Assembly: GCA_965117015.1 (NCBI GenBank)
Contig: OZ220747.1
Span: 930,001-994,000, forward strand
Reading direction: 5' to 3'
Source of the DNA: Aldehydirespirator sp965117015
GTDB lineage: Bacteria; Actinomycetota; Acidimicrobiia; Acidimicrobiales; Aldehydirespiratoraceae
Length of the DNA: 64,000 nt
Positions 1 to 10,345 of the stretch are shown here, piece after piece. A program made the position numbers and the translations under genes. The notes beneath the pieces are model-generated. The model saw nothing but the letters and a program-made list of their open reading frames with translations, had not been told where the DNA came from and did no database searches. Position 1 is the stretch's first letter, and the number at the start of each line of letters is the position of its first letter.

Positions 1-1
1 C

Positions 2-892
2 CTCACCAATTTGCGTCTGCTGGTGCTCCAGAGCAACTCAGAGCTTTCGGGGCCCCTGCCGAGCTCCTTCACCGGCCTGAAGTCGCTCGAAGAGCTGTGG
101 CTCGACGGCACGCAGCTGTGCGCGCCAACCGACGCCGCGTTCCAAGCGTGGCTGCGCGGCGTCGAAACCAGATACGGCGTCACCGACTGTGCCCCGCCCC
201 AATCACCGGACCGGGCCGTCCTCGTGGCCCTCTACAACGCCACCGACGGCCCCAACTGGATCAACACCAACTGGCTCACCGACGAGCCCATAGGCCAGTG
301 GCACGGCGTCACGACCAACACCAACGGACGAGTGACCCAGCTCCAGATCTGGAACAATGAGTTGAGCGGTTCGATACCGGCCGAACTCGGCAACCTCACC
401 AACCTGACCGCGCTGGCGCTCAGCAGCAGCCAGTTGAGCGGTTCGATACCGGCCGAACTCGGCAACCTTACCAACTTGACGGAGCTGTGGCTCAGTAACA
501 GCCAGTTGAGCGGTTCGATACCGGCCGAACTCGGCAACCTCACCAACCTGAAGTTTCTGTTTCTCGACGGCAATCAACTGAGCGGTTCGATACCGGCCGA
601 ACTCGGCAATCTTACCAACTTGACGGAGCTGTGGCTCAGTAACAGCCAGTTGAGCGGTTCGATACCGGCCGAACTTGGCAACCTCAACGGCCTGGTGGGA
701 CTGGGTCTCGACGGCAATCAGTTGAGCGGTTCGATACCGGCCGAACTTGGCTACCTCACCAATCTGACATACCTGTATCTGGACACAAACCAGCTGAGCG
801 GGTGCATACCGCAGGCGCTGTGGGAGGTGGAGAACAATGACTTGAACGCGCTCGGCCTCGAGACCTGTGGGTCGGGTACAGGGACCCCGTGA
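2..892 (+). CDS. Leucine-rich-repeat surface protein, 3' part
   Basis: The frame is open from base 2, so the gene begins left of the window and only the C-terminal ~296 residues are present. About six near-identical 24-residue plant-type LRRs of the form 'LxxNxLSGSIPAELGNLTNL' follow an LRR cap-like segment ('ALYNATDGPNW...W.GV'), which is itself preceded by the end of an earlier LRR block. Such proteins are usually secreted binding or adhesion modules. The signal peptide is not visible here. The repeats are nearly identical at DNA level, which points to recent tandem expansion. The ligand is unknown. Confidence 0.85.
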   Translation, partial: LTNLRLLVLQSNSELSGPLPSSFTGLKSLEELWLDGTQLCAPTDAAFQAWLRGVETRYGVTDCAPPQSPDRAVLVALYNATDGPNWINTNWLTDEPIGQWHGVTTNTNGRVTQLQIWNNELSGSIPAELGNLTNLTALALSSSQLSGSIPAELGNLTNLTELWLSNSQLSGSIPAELGNLTNLKFLFLDGNQLSGSIPAELGNLTNLTELWLSNSQLSGSIPAELGNLNGLVGLGLDGNQLSGSIPAELGYLTNLTYLYLDTNQLSGCIPQALWEVENNDLNALGLETCGSGTGTP

Positions 893-1010
893 GGCTGCCG
901 ACGTGAGCTGCTGTGTTCCTAGCTAGTGGTCCCGCGGGGGCTGTCGCGGGTTCTGGTTCTGCCGGGCTGTGGAGCGCGGTCCGGCTCAGATATGACAAGG
1001 AGAGCGTGAA

Positions 1011-4000
1011 GTGATCACCATACTCAAGGGAGCGACTCACCGGCCCTGCACCGGGGCGGCCGCGGCGGTGCGGGTGGCTGTGGCTGTGGCTGTGGTGGCT
1101 GCGCTGCTGGCCGCGGCTGCGCCCCCGGCGGCGGCGCAGCGGGGTCCGTTCAGGGATGTCGCCGGCGGCGTGCATGCCCCGGCCGTCGAGGCCCTCGACG
1201 CGAAGGGAATCTTCGACAGCACCGAGTGCGGCACCCGGAGGTTCTGTCCCGGCGACGCCATCGACCGCAAGACCATGGCGGTGTGGATCGTGCGCGCCCT
1301 CGACGGCGCGGACCCTTCGCGGTCGCGGTCGCGCTTCGACGACGTCGACTGCTGCCTGGACGGGTTCTGGGTGCCGTTCATCGAGCGCATGGCCCAGCTC
1401 AAGGTCACCGAGGGCTGCGGCGACGGGACCCGCTACTGCCCCGATGATCCCGTCACCAGAGCCCAGATGGCAGCGTTCCTGTCCCGAGCCTTCAAGCTGC
1501 CCGAGGCCAAGCCCGCGGCGTTCACAGACGTGCCCCCGCGCGCCTGGTACGCGCGGAATGTTGCGAAGCTTGCCGCGTCCGGCGTCACCGCGGGCTGCGG
1601 CGACGGCTCGCGCTACTGCCCCGACGACCCTACCACCAGAGCCGAGATGGCCACCTTCATCGCCCGGGCCCTCGGCCTCGTCGAATCGCCCCGACCTCCG
1701 TCCCTGCCGACGTCCACGGCCGCCAACACCATCGCCGCCGGCTGGCTGCACTCCTGCGCCATCGTTGCCGACGACACCATCACATGCTGGGGCTATAACG
1801 GCAACGGGGAAACCGACGCGCCCGCAGGCAAATACAAAGCCATCACCGCCGGCACCTCCCACTCCTGTGCCATAGCCACCGACGACACCATCACCTGCTG
1901 GGGCTGGAACGACGACGGGGCGACCAATGCGCCCGCAGGCAAGTACAAAGCCATCGCCGCCAACGACTACTCCTGTGCCATAGCCACCGACGGCACCATC
2001 ACATGCTGGGGCGTGCCGTTGAACGACTACGGGCAAACGGATGCGCCCGCAGGGAAATACAAAGCCATCACCGCCGGCTGGCTGCACTCCTGTGCCATAG
2101 CCACCGACGACACCATCACATGCTGGGGCGACAACAACTTCGGGCGGACCGATGCGCCCGCAGGCAAGTACAAAGCCATCGCCGCCGGAACGCTCCATTC
2201 CTGTGCCATAGCCACCGACGACACCATCACATGCTGGGGCATGCCGTTGAACGACCGCGGGCAGACCGATGCGCCCGCAGGCAAGTACAAAGCCATCACC
2301 GCCAACTCCGAGTACTCCTGTGCCATAGCCACCGACGACACCATCACATGCTGGGGCTGGAACGACGACGGGGCGACCAATGCGCCCGCAGGCAAGTACA
2401 AAGCCATCACCGCCGGCAACTCCGCCTGCGCCATCGCCATCGACGACACCATCACATGCTGGGGCGACAACGACTTCGGGCAGAGCAACGTGCCGGCAGC
2501 GCTATCGCCCCGACCCCCGTCGCCGTCAGTGTCCGCGGCCACCAACACCATCACCGCCGGTTACGCGCACTCCTGCGCCATAGCCGCCGACGACACCATC
2601 ACATGCTGGGGCCCGCACACCGACCCGCCCGCAGGCGCATACAAAGCCATCGCCGGGGCCTTCGAGCACTCCTGCGCCATAGCCGCCGACGACACCATCA
2701 CATGCTGGGGCCACACCTCCAGCTACGGCGACCACGGGCAGGTCGACCCGCCCGCAGGCCGATACAAAGCAATCAGCGCCGGATACATCCATGCCTGCGC
2801 TCTGGCCACTGACGACACCATCAGATGCTGGGGCTCGAACAACCACGGGGAGGCCGACGCTCCAAGAGGCGCATACAAGGCCATCGCCGTCGGCGTCAAC
2901 CACAGTTGCGCCATCGCTGCCGACGACACCATCACATGCTGGGGTCCGCACACCGACCCGCCCGCAGGCGCATACAAAGCCATCGCCGCCGGAGCCGACT
3001 ATACCTGCGCTATAGCCGCCGACGGAACCATCACATGCTGGGGCGACTATGTGGGGCGGACCGACGCGCCCAAAGGCGCATACAAGACCATCACCGCCGG
3101 GGACCTCCATGCCTGCGCTCTGGCCACTGACGACACCATCAGATGCTGGGGCTCGAACGACGACCCCTGGGGCTTGAGCAGAGCCGGGCAGGCCGACCCG
3201 CCCGCAGGCGCATACAAGGCCATCACCGCCGGCGGGTACCACTCCTGCGCCATAGCAATCGACGACACCATCACATGCTGGGGCCACAACCATGTGGGGC
3301 AGACCGACGTGCCGGCAGCGCTATCGCCCCGACCCCCGGTAAGGGGCGTCAGAGTGATCGCCGGGCGGGCCAACTGGGTCTCGGGCTACTTTCAGGCCGA
3401 GCTCTACAAGCTGCTGCTCGAGGAACTGGGCTACGACGTGTCCGACCCCGCCGACCTGGAGCTCGGGCCCGCCACCGGCTATGTGGCCATGGCCGAGGGC
3501 TGGATGGACTACTGGCCCAACAGCTGGTACCCGATCCACCTGGCGTGGCTCGCGGGCGAGATGCCGGACGGCACGCTGGTGGGCGATCACGTGACGGCCG
3601 TGGGCCGGCAGATGATCGCCCACGATGGATTCGTGGTCACCAAGTCCTTCGCGGACAGGTACGGCGTGTACACCGTGGACGACCTCAACAGCAATGCCAG
3701 AGCGCTGGCCGCGTTCGACGCCACCGACCCGCGGCCCGGCAACGGCAAGGCCGACATCTTCGGCTGCTCCGAGTCTTGGCCCTGCGCCGACATCATTGCC
3801 GACATGATCGCGTTCGGCGGCTGGGACAACATCCGGCAGATCACCCAGGACTACTACGCGATGTTCGCCGAGGCCGCCGACAACGCCGGCCGGGGCGTCC
3901 CGATGGTGGCCTTCACCTGGACCCCGTCGGTGTTCATCGCCGAGCTGCGTCCCGGTGACAACGTGTACTGGATGGGCGTCGACGACATTCTCGACGACCA

Positions 4001-4319
4001 GCGCGGCGCTGACGGTACCGGTGGCTTCGCGTCCATCGGCAGGGACCAGTGTCCATCGGCCGCTGAGCAGCCCAGCGGATTGTGCAAGATCGGCTGGATC
4101 GCAAACGACATCCGAGTCACGGCCCGCAACGGGTTCCTCGACGCCAACCCGGCGGCCAAGAGACTCTTCGAGGTTGTCGAGCTGCCGGTCACCGACGTGT
4201 CGCTCGCCGCCCTGAAGCTGCAACAGGGCGCCGACGCGGCCGACCTGGCCGCCCGGTGGATCGCCGACAACCGATCTCTGGTCGACCGATGGCTCGCCGC
4301 GGCGTTAGCCGCGGCCTAG
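1011..4319 (+). CDS. SLH - 14xRCC1 propeller - OpuAC (glycine-betaine-binding) fusion protein
   Basis: The GTG start is chosen because AAGGAG lies 7 bases upstream. The 1102-residue product has an N-terminal signal peptide (hydrophobic to about residue 43) and three SLH repeats (about 45-225) for cell-wall anchoring. Fourteen RCC1-like repeats with 'C-A-I...DDTITCWG' follow (about 240-775), in two groups of seven that each end with 'VPAALSPRPP', which suggests two seven-bladed propellers. The last ~320 residues are an OpuAC/ProX-type periplasmic binding domain ('ANWVSGYFQAELY', 'NSWYPIHL', 'FTWTPS'). One aromatic found in the two sibling OpuAC proteins is absent (TPSV here, TPNW there), so betaine affinity may differ. 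I infer a wall-anchored osmolyte-binding or adhesion protein. No permease gene is adjacent. Confidence 0.88.
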   Translation: MITILKGATHRPCTGAAAAVRVAVAVAVVAALLAAAAPPAAAQRGPFRDVAGGVHAPAVEALDAKGIFDSTECGTRRFCPGDAIDRKTMAVWIVRALDGADPSRSRSRFDDVDCCLDGFWVPFIERMAQLKVTEGCGDGTRYCPDDPVTRAQMAAFLSRAFKLPEAKPAAFTDVPPRAWYARNVAKLAASGVTAGCGDGSRYCPDDPTTRAEMATFIARALGLVESPRPPSLPTSTAANTIAAGWLHSCAIVADDTITCWGYNGNGETDAPAGKYKAITAGTSHSCAIATDDTITCWGWNDDGATNAPAGKYKAIAANDYSCAIATDGTITCWGVPLNDYGQTDAPAGKYKAITAGWLHSCAIATDDTITCWGDNNFGRTDAPAGKYKAIAAGTLHSCAIATDDTITCWGMPLNDRGQTDAPAGKYKAITANSEYSCAIATDDTITCWGWNDDGATNAPAGKYKAITAGNSACAIAIDDTITCWGDNDFGQSNVPAALSPRPPSPSVSAATNTITAGYAHSCAIAADDTITCWGPHTDPPAGAYKAIAGAFEHSCAIAADDTITCWGHTSSYGDHGQVDPPAGRYKAISAGYIHACALATDDTIRCWGSNNHGEADAPRGAYKAIAVGVNHSCAIAADDTITCWGPHTDPPAGAYKAIAAGADYTCAIAADGTITCWGDYVGRTDAPKGAYKTITAGDLHACALATDDTIRCWGSNDDPWGLSRAGQADPPAGAYKAITAGGYHSCAIAIDDTITCWGHNHVGQTDVPAALSPRPPVRGVRVIAGRANWVSGYFQAELYKLLLEELGYDVSDPADLELGPATGYVAMAEGWMDYWPNSWYPIHLAWLAGEMPDGTLVGDHVTAVGRQMIAHDGFVVTKSFADRYGVYTVDDLNSNARALAAFDATDPRPGNGKADIFGCSESWPCADIIADMIAFGGWDNIRQITQDYYAMFAEAADNAGRGVPMVAFTWTPSVFIAELRPGDNVYWMGVDDILDDQRGADGTGGFASIGRDQCPSAAEQPSGLCKIGWIANDIRVTARNGFLDANPAAKRLFEVVELPVTDVSLAALKLQQGADAADLAARWIADNRSLVDRWLAAALAAA
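1725..3335 (+). repeat. Tandem RCC1-coding repeats (14 units)
   Basis: Units of roughly 105-130 bp, each with 'tcctgYgccatMgcc' and 'accatcacatgctgggg', are repeated 14 times inside the SLH-RCC1-OpuAC gene. A short proline-rich linker after unit 7 divides them 7+7. High DNA identity makes this stretch prone to recombination and to misassembly. Confidence 0.85.
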
Positions 4320-4344
4320 ACGCACGCGAAGGACAATCATCCCG

Positions 4345-7300
4345 ATGTCCGCGGCCGCGGCAGTGCCGCCGGCAAGGCGGCGCCACGCCCACTTGGCTCA
4401 GGGCTTGGGGATCCTGGCCATGGCCACCGCGGTGGCCGCTTGCAGCAGCGACCCGCCGTCTGCGCCGGCCTCGCCCGGTTCCGGCCGCGACGATGCAGCA
4501 CCAATCGCGGAGGCCGACCAGCAAGCACCCAGCACCCAGACCGCCAGAGAAGACTCGGCCGCGCCGGTCGACGCCGGACGCTCCGGCCGCGACGACGCGG
4601 CACCGACCGCGGAGGCCGACCAGCAAGCATCCAGCACTCAGCCCGCCAAAGAAGACCCGGCCGCGCCGGTCGATGCGGGTGCCGGACGCTTCGGCATCGA
4701 CCAGGACACGACGATTCGCGATGTTCTCGACGCTCTCACCGGCGCCGAGCAGGCCTGCATCCGCGGGGATCGCGATGACGATGTCCTGGAAGCCATGCTG
4801 GACACGACCGTGCTGCCCGAAGACGACGACGGCACGGGCCCGTCGATCTTGTCATGTCTCGACCCGGACACCGCCCGCGAGTTCTTCTTGTCGGTCGCGA
4901 TGGCGACCATGGTCGCGGCGGCCGGGCAGGAGGGACTGAGCGCCCGGACAGGCGAAGACGATGAGGCCTGCATGCGAGACCTCATGGCCGGTGTGGATGT
5001 GGCCGCGCTGGCAGCGGAGCCCGACGGTTTCGAGGAGTTCGACGTGTCCGGCCTCATCGGGGCGTCCGACCTCAGCCTCGGCCTGTTCGCCTGCATTCCG
5101 GACCTCTTTGTTGCGTCCATGGGCGACTTGACCCCCGAGCAGGAATCCTGTGTTCGCGACCTCATGGCCGACGTGGTCGCCGGCGACTACGGGAGCGTTC
5201 TGGCATCGGATCCGGAACTGGAGGCCATGCTGGAGTTCGAGCCGGGACTGGCCAGCTTGGGGCCGCTGCTCGGCCTGAGCTTCGACCTGCTCACCTGCAC
5301 GCCGGACGAATTCTTCGACGACGCGCCGCCGGCCTCAGGCGACTCCGACGACGGGCCCGACGACCATGCCGGCGTCCTGGAACGGGCCACACCGCTTGAC
5401 GTCGGCGAGGTTGCGTCGGGGAAGATAGACCACGACGGCCACATCGACTACTTCGTGTTCCAGGCCGAGGAAGGCATGCACTACCAGATCGACGTGGCGC
5501 GGGGAACGCTGCCCTACTCCACCGCGACCCTCTATGACGCTGACGGGTTCGAGTTGGCGTCCGGCTACTACTACGACGACGAGTTGGACGAAAACATCGC
5601 TTGGGAGTCGCGCCTCTCCTGGCCGGCGGAGTACACCGGCGAGCACTTCGTGGCCGTGGAGGGCTCCGCCGGCAACCCGGGCACCTACACCCTCACCGTC
5701 GTCCTCGACGACCATGCCGACGTGTTGGACAGAGCCACATCGGCGGGTGTCGGCGAGAACGTGCCCGGCGCGATAGACGTCGAGGGCGACATCGACTTCT
5801 TCGTGTTCCGGGCCGAGCAAGGCATGCGCTACCGGATCGATGTGGCGCTCGGAACGCTGCCCGGCTCCACCGCGTCGCTCTATGGCGACGAACCGTACGC
5901 GCTTACCGGCGAATACAACTACACGGACGCGTCGCGCATCCACTGGCTGGCGGAATACACCGGCGACCACTACGTCGCCGTGCGGAGCCCCTGGGGCACT
6001 TACGGCGGCACGTACACCGGCACGTACACCCTCACCGTCACGCTCCACGCCTTCCCCGACGACCACGCCGACGTATTGGACAGAGCCACATCGGTGAGCG
6101 TCGGCGAGACCATGCCCGGCGCGATAGACGGCGACGGCGACATCGACTACTTCGTGTTCCAGGCCGAGCAAGGCATGCACTACCGGATAGACGTGGCGCT
6201 CGGAACGCTGCCCGGCTCCACCGCGGCGCTCCATCACCGTGACGGGTACGGGCTGGCCCACAGCGACGACTACGGCGACCCGGACACGTCGCGCATCCAC
6301 TGGCAGGCGGACTACACCGGCGACCACTACGTCGCCGTGCAGGTCCCCCGGGACGAGACCGGCCACACCGGCACCTACACCCTCACCGTCACGCCGGTCG
6401 CCGACCATGCCGACGAATTGGACAGGGCCACATCGGTGAGCGTCGGCGAGACGGTGCCCGGCGTCATATACGGCGAGGGCGACATCGACTTCTTCGTGTT
6501 CCAGGCCGAGCAAGGCAGTCGCTACCAGATCGATGTGGCGCTCGGAACGCTGCCCGATTTGACCGCGACGCTCTATGACGCTGACGGGTACGGGCTGGCC
6601 TCCAGCGACGACTACGGCGACCCGGCCGCGTCGCGCATCCGCTGGCAGGCGGACTACACCGGCGACCACTACGTCGACGTTCAGAGCCCCCGGGGCAACA
6701 CCGGCACGGACACGTACACCTTCACCGTCACGCTCGACGCCTTCCCCGACGACCACGCCGACGTGTTGGACAGGGCCACATCGGTGAGCGTCGGCGGGAC
6801 CGTGCCCGGCGTCATCGACGTCGAGGGCGACATCGACTTCTTCGTGTTCCAGGCCGAGCAAGGCTTGCACTACCGGATCGATGTGGCGCTCGGAACGCTG
6901 CCCGACTCCACCGCGGCGCTCTATGACGACGCCGCGTCCATGTTGGCGTACAACCGCGGCTATGACGCGGCGTCGCGCATCCACTGGCAGGCGGACTACA
7001 CCGGCGACCACTACGTCGACGTTCAGGGCCGCGGGAGATTCGACCCCAACGGCACGTACACTCTCGCCACCGGCACGTACACCCTCACCGTCGTCCTCGG
7101 CCACGACCATGCCGACGTCTTGGAGAGAGCCACATCGGTGAGCGTCGGCGAGGCCGTGCCGGGCGTGATGTACGGCGAGGGCGACGTCGACTTCTTCGTG
7201 TTCCGGGCCGAGCAAGGGACGCGCTACGAGATCGATGTGGCGCTCGGGACGCTGGGAGACTCCGATGCGACGCTCTATGACTCCTACGGGCTCGAGCTGG

Positions 7301-8082
7301 CATTCAACGAGGACTTCGACAACACGGGGGCGTCGCGCATCCACTGGCAAGCGGGCTACACGGGCGACCACTACATCGCGGTGCGGGACTTCTACGGCGG
7401 CGGCGCCGGCACGTACACCCTCACCGTCACGCCCGCCGCCGTCCTCGACGACCATGCCGACTTGTTGCACTGGGCCACATCGGCAGGCGTCGGCGAGGCC
7501 GTGCCGGGTGCGATGGACCACGACGGCGACATCGACTTCTTCGTGTTCCGGGCCGAGCAGGGCATGCGCTACCAGATCGACGTGGCATTGGGAACGCTGA
7601 CCGACTCCGTCTTGGGGCGCCATGACGCTTACGGGCGCAAGCTGGCATTCAACGACGACTACGGCGGCACGGCGGCATCGCGCATCCACCCGCAGGCGTC
7701 CTACAACGGCGACCACTACGTCGCCGTGCAGGGTCCGACCGGCAGCACCGGCACCTACACCCTCACCATCGTGTCCACCGCCGGCCACACCTTCAACGCC
7801 GTCACCGCCGGCAGCAGCCACAGCTGCGGGCTGCGAACCGACAACACCGTCACATGCTGGGGCAGCAACTACAACGCACAGGCCGACCCGCCCCCGGGCG
7901 CCTTCAACGCCGTCACCGCCGGCAGCGACCACAGCTGCGGGCTGCGAACCGACAACGCCATCACATGCTGGGGCGGCAGCGACTACGGGCAGGCCGACCC
8001 GCTCCCAGGCACCTTCAAAGCCGTCGCCGCCGGCTGGGGCCACACCTGGGGGCTGCGAACCGACAATACCGTCACATGCTGA
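4345..8082 (+). CDS. Large lipoprotein with seven PPC-like repeats and terminal RCC1 repeats
   Basis: The start has a GAAGGA ribosome-binding site 11 bases upstream and lies 25 bp after the previous gene. The 1245-residue protein has a lipoprotein signal (Cys33 in 'TAVAACSSD'), a low-complexity Ala/Asp/Glu linker with an internal duplication, and a helical region with Cys-containing repeats ('..C.RDLMA'). Seven ~110-residue beta domains follow ('DDHADVLDRATSVSVGE', 'GDIDFFVFQAEQG', 'YTGDHYVAV', 'GTYTLTV'), resembling bacterial pre-peptidase C-terminal (PPC) domains. Three RCC1-like units form the end. The stop TGA falls exactly where RCC1 units have the Trp of 'TCWG', so the C-terminus may be truncated by a point mutation. 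No catalytic domain is visible; a structural or adhesive role is likely. Confidence 0.8.
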   Translation: MSAAAAVPPARRRHAHLAQGLGILAMATAVAACSSDPPSAPASPGSGRDDAAPIAEADQQAPSTQTAREDSAAPVDAGRSGRDDAAPTAEADQQASSTQPAKEDPAAPVDAGAGRFGIDQDTTIRDVLDALTGAEQACIRGDRDDDVLEAMLDTTVLPEDDDGTGPSILSCLDPDTAREFFLSVAMATMVAAAGQEGLSARTGEDDEACMRDLMAGVDVAALAAEPDGFEEFDVSGLIGASDLSLGLFACIPDLFVASMGDLTPEQESCVRDLMADVVAGDYGSVLASDPELEAMLEFEPGLASLGPLLGLSFDLLTCTPDEFFDDAPPASGDSDDGPDDHAGVLERATPLDVGEVASGKIDHDGHIDYFVFQAEEGMHYQIDVARGTLPYSTATLYDADGFELASGYYYDDELDENIAWESRLSWPAEYTGEHFVAVEGSAGNPGTYTLTVVLDDHADVLDRATSAGVGENVPGAIDVEGDIDFFVFRAEQGMRYRIDVALGTLPGSTASLYGDEPYALTGEYNYTDASRIHWLAEYTGDHYVAVRSPWGTYGGTYTGTYTLTVTLHAFPDDHADVLDRATSVSVGETMPGAIDGDGDIDYFVFQAEQGMHYRIDVALGTLPGSTAALHHRDGYGLAHSDDYGDPDTSRIHWQADYTGDHYVAVQVPRDETGHTGTYTLTVTPVADHADELDRATSVSVGETVPGVIYGEGDIDFFVFQAEQGSRYQIDVALGTLPDLTATLYDADGYGLASSDDYGDPAASRIRWQADYTGDHYVDVQSPRGNTGTDTYTFTVTLDAFPDDHADVLDRATSVSVGGTVPGVIDVEGDIDFFVFQAEQGLHYRIDVALGTLPDSTAALYDDAASMLAYNRGYDAASRIHWQADYTGDHYVDVQGRGRFDPNGTYTLATGTYTLTVVLGHDHADVLERATSVSVGEAVPGVMYGEGDVDFFVFRAEQGTRYEIDVALGTLGDSDATLYDSYGLELAFNEDFDNTGASRIHWQAGYTGDHYIAVRDFYGGGAGTYTLTVTPAAVLDDHADLLHWATSAGVGEAVPGAMDHDGDIDFFVFRAEQGMRYQIDVALGTLTDSVLGRHDAYGRKLAFNDDYGGTAASRIHPQASYNGDHYVAVQGPTGSTGTYTLTIVSTAGHTFNAVTAGSSHSCGLRTDNTVTCWGSNYNAQADPPPGAFNAVTAGSDHSCGLRTDNAITCWGGSDYGQADPLPGTFKAVAAGWGHTWGLRTDNTVTC
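5359..7770 (+). repeat. Seven tandem ~340-bp repeats encoding PPC-like domains
   Basis: Each unit begins near 'gaccatgccgacgtnttggacagagccacatcg' and contains 'gacatcgacttcttcgtgttc'. The seven copies are strongly similar at DNA level, which implies expansion by unequal crossing-over and a risk of assembly collapse. Confidence 0.8.
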
Positions 8083-8179
8083 GGCGACTATCGCCTTCGG
8101 TCTCGCCGAACCGGTGGCGAGTCGCGGCGCCCTCATCTAGGGGTGGATAGATGTCTATGCGGGAGGGAGGGTTGTTGCA

Positions 8180-10074
8180 TATGAGGAAGTGGGCTGTGGT
8201 GGCCGGTGTGTGCGTCGTGGCTGCCGTTGTCGCGGTGCCGGGCTCGGTTGCGGTGGCTCAGGGTCAGCGGTTCCCCTGATGTGCCGGTGGATCATTACGC
8301 GTTTGAGGCTGTGGAGTGGGCGGCTGGGGCCGGGGTGACGCTGGGTTATGGCGATGGCACGTTCAAGCCGTCTCTGGCTTTGGGCCGCTGGCACGCGTTG
8401 GTGTTCATGGAGCGCTACTACGACGAGATCCTCCAAGCCGACGAGTCAGCCGACTTCACCCGAGCCGACATGATGGTGCTGCTCAAAGCCATCAACGACG
8501 GCACCCTCCGCGACACCGCCGAGGAGCAGTCGGTGTTGCCTGCGGGCGCGTGTGGGGGGTCCAGTGACGATGATGTGGTTCAGTGGGTCGGGTCCAGCAG
8601 CGTGAAGGATGTCTCGTGGTCGCCCGATCGCACCCGGGTGGCCTTCATTCACCGCGGCGATCTGTGGCTCATGTCCAACAGAGGTCACTCACCTCGCCTG
8701 GTCGTGGACGATCAGGATGCCTGGCTCCTTTCCCCGGCTTGGTCCCCTGACGGCGCCCGGATCGCCTACGGCCGCCATTACGAGGAGGACGGGGTTCTGG
8801 GCCTCTGATATCTGGTCGGTGTCACCCGACGGCAGCGCGGCCAGGCAGCTGACCGACGGCGTCACTGTCGACCTGTGGCCGGCGTGGTCGCCCGACGGGT
8901 CCAGGATCGCATTCGCGCGTCTAGTCGACAACGACCGCTTCATCGTCGTGATGGACAGCGACGGAGGCCACCAGCAGCCGCTCACGGCGGGGGGTCTGTG
9001 GGAGTCGACGCCAGCGTGGTCGCCCGACGGAATTCGGCTCGCCTATGTCTCCGGCGACGAAGTGATCGTGGCCGACGCCGACGGCACCGGCGCCCGAGCA
9101 GCCTTCGGCGGCGTAGTACTGAATGGTGGACTGTCGTGGTCGCCCGACGGCAGCCGTATCGCGTTCGTGCGTGACCGCGGCACCGGGTCGGCGCTGCATG
9201 TGAGCACCCTGGACGGCGCCGACGACAGGGTGATCGTCGAGTCGGACGCAGAGGTGCTCATCCCGAAGTGGTCCCCCGACGGCCGGCGCATCGCCTTTCA
9301 CATAGGGAGCGACACTGCCGAACGGCTCTATGTCGGCGGCATCGACTCCACCGGCTTCGTCGAGGCGGAACGGACCCGGACGATCCCGCCGGCGGGCACG
9401 GCCCCGGTCACAGAGCCGCCTGCGGCGGTGGGCCTTGATCGGTTCTACGCCAAGCACATAGACGCCGCTCTGCCGGTGGTCGGGTCCTCGGAGGTCTCTG
9501 ATGAGGCGCTGAGGCGCGCCGCTCTGGTCTTCGGGCAGACCGTCGCCAACCGGCCCGACATCGTCCGAGCACTCGCCCAGCGCCGCGTCCGGGTCGCGGT
9601 CTACGCCGCCACGGAGAAGATCACGGATCTGCCGGAAGTCGCGGCGCTGTGGCCCGATCTTGACCCCGGCTTTGTCGGGCTCGACCCGGGGCCCGGGTTT
9701 CCCGTTGTTGCGACCTCAGAGGCCAACCTGCTCTGCGACGGGTACTCCTTAGTGCTTGTTCATGAGGGTGGCCACGCCGTGGACTATGCGCTCTCGCTGC
9801 TGCGCGACTACGCCTTCAAGAACCGCCTTGACGCCGCCTATGACGCAGCCATGGCCGCCGGACTGTGGGAAGGCAGCTACGCCGCCACCAACGCGGCTGA
9901 GTATTGGGCCGAGGGCGTCTTGTGGTTCATGAACGGGTCCGACGAGCGGGAGATCCCCCACCCGGGGTCAACACCCGCGACGAACTGCAGGACTACGACC
10001 CGGTGCTCTACGAGCTTGTCCTAGACGTGCTCGGCGATGTCGAGGCCACCGCCTCCTGCTACGGCAAGCAGTAG
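8180..10074 (+). pseudogene. Secreted SLH - TolB-like propeller - metallopeptidase, three frameshifts
   Basis: An ATG behind a GGGAGGGAGGG site starts a clear signal peptide (MRKWAVVAG...AVAQG). Coding then continues over three frames: an SLH-like segment ('DVPVDHYAFEAVEWAAG...GYGDGTFKP'), about six PD40/TolB-type blades ('SWSPDGSRIAF'), and a C-terminal zinc-peptidase-like domain with HEGGH near 9763 and 'NAAEYWAEG' downstream (gluzincin-like). The end is restored as '...VEATASCYGKQ'. Shifts lie near 8275 (a C missing from a C run), 8795 (an extra G in GGGG) and 9966 (a G missing from a G run). All three are homopolymers, so sequencing error is as likely as true decay. Confidence 0.75.
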
Positions 10075-10345
10075 CAACCCCAGCCAGACCTCCGGCCCTT
10101 CCCGGCCACAGCCGGACCGTATCAGGATTGATCCATAAACAGTACATTGTCGCCTCTGTTTACGGTGCATCAAGGCGCCTGTCCATGGGTTGTCACCGAT
10201 CGGGCCGAAGATCCCAGCCCCAGCCCATCCCTGCGAGAGGTCCCCCACCAGCCTTCATACAGCGCCGCCGGTGGCGCTGTGCCGCGCCGCAGCCAGGGGC
10301 TTGGGAGTCGCGCCTCCCGGGCCGGGTGGACGCCCGAAGCGGCCT

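Noticed and set aside
2027..3373. Several minus-strand and alternate-frame long open frames opposite the RCC1 repeats
   Set aside because: They repeat with the same period as the RCC1 units and are shadows of the repeated sense frame.
5335..8136. A 933-codon minus-strand open frame
   Set aside because: It is antisense to the PPC-repeat lipoprotein, has no signal or domain, and its internal repeats only mirror the sense repeats.
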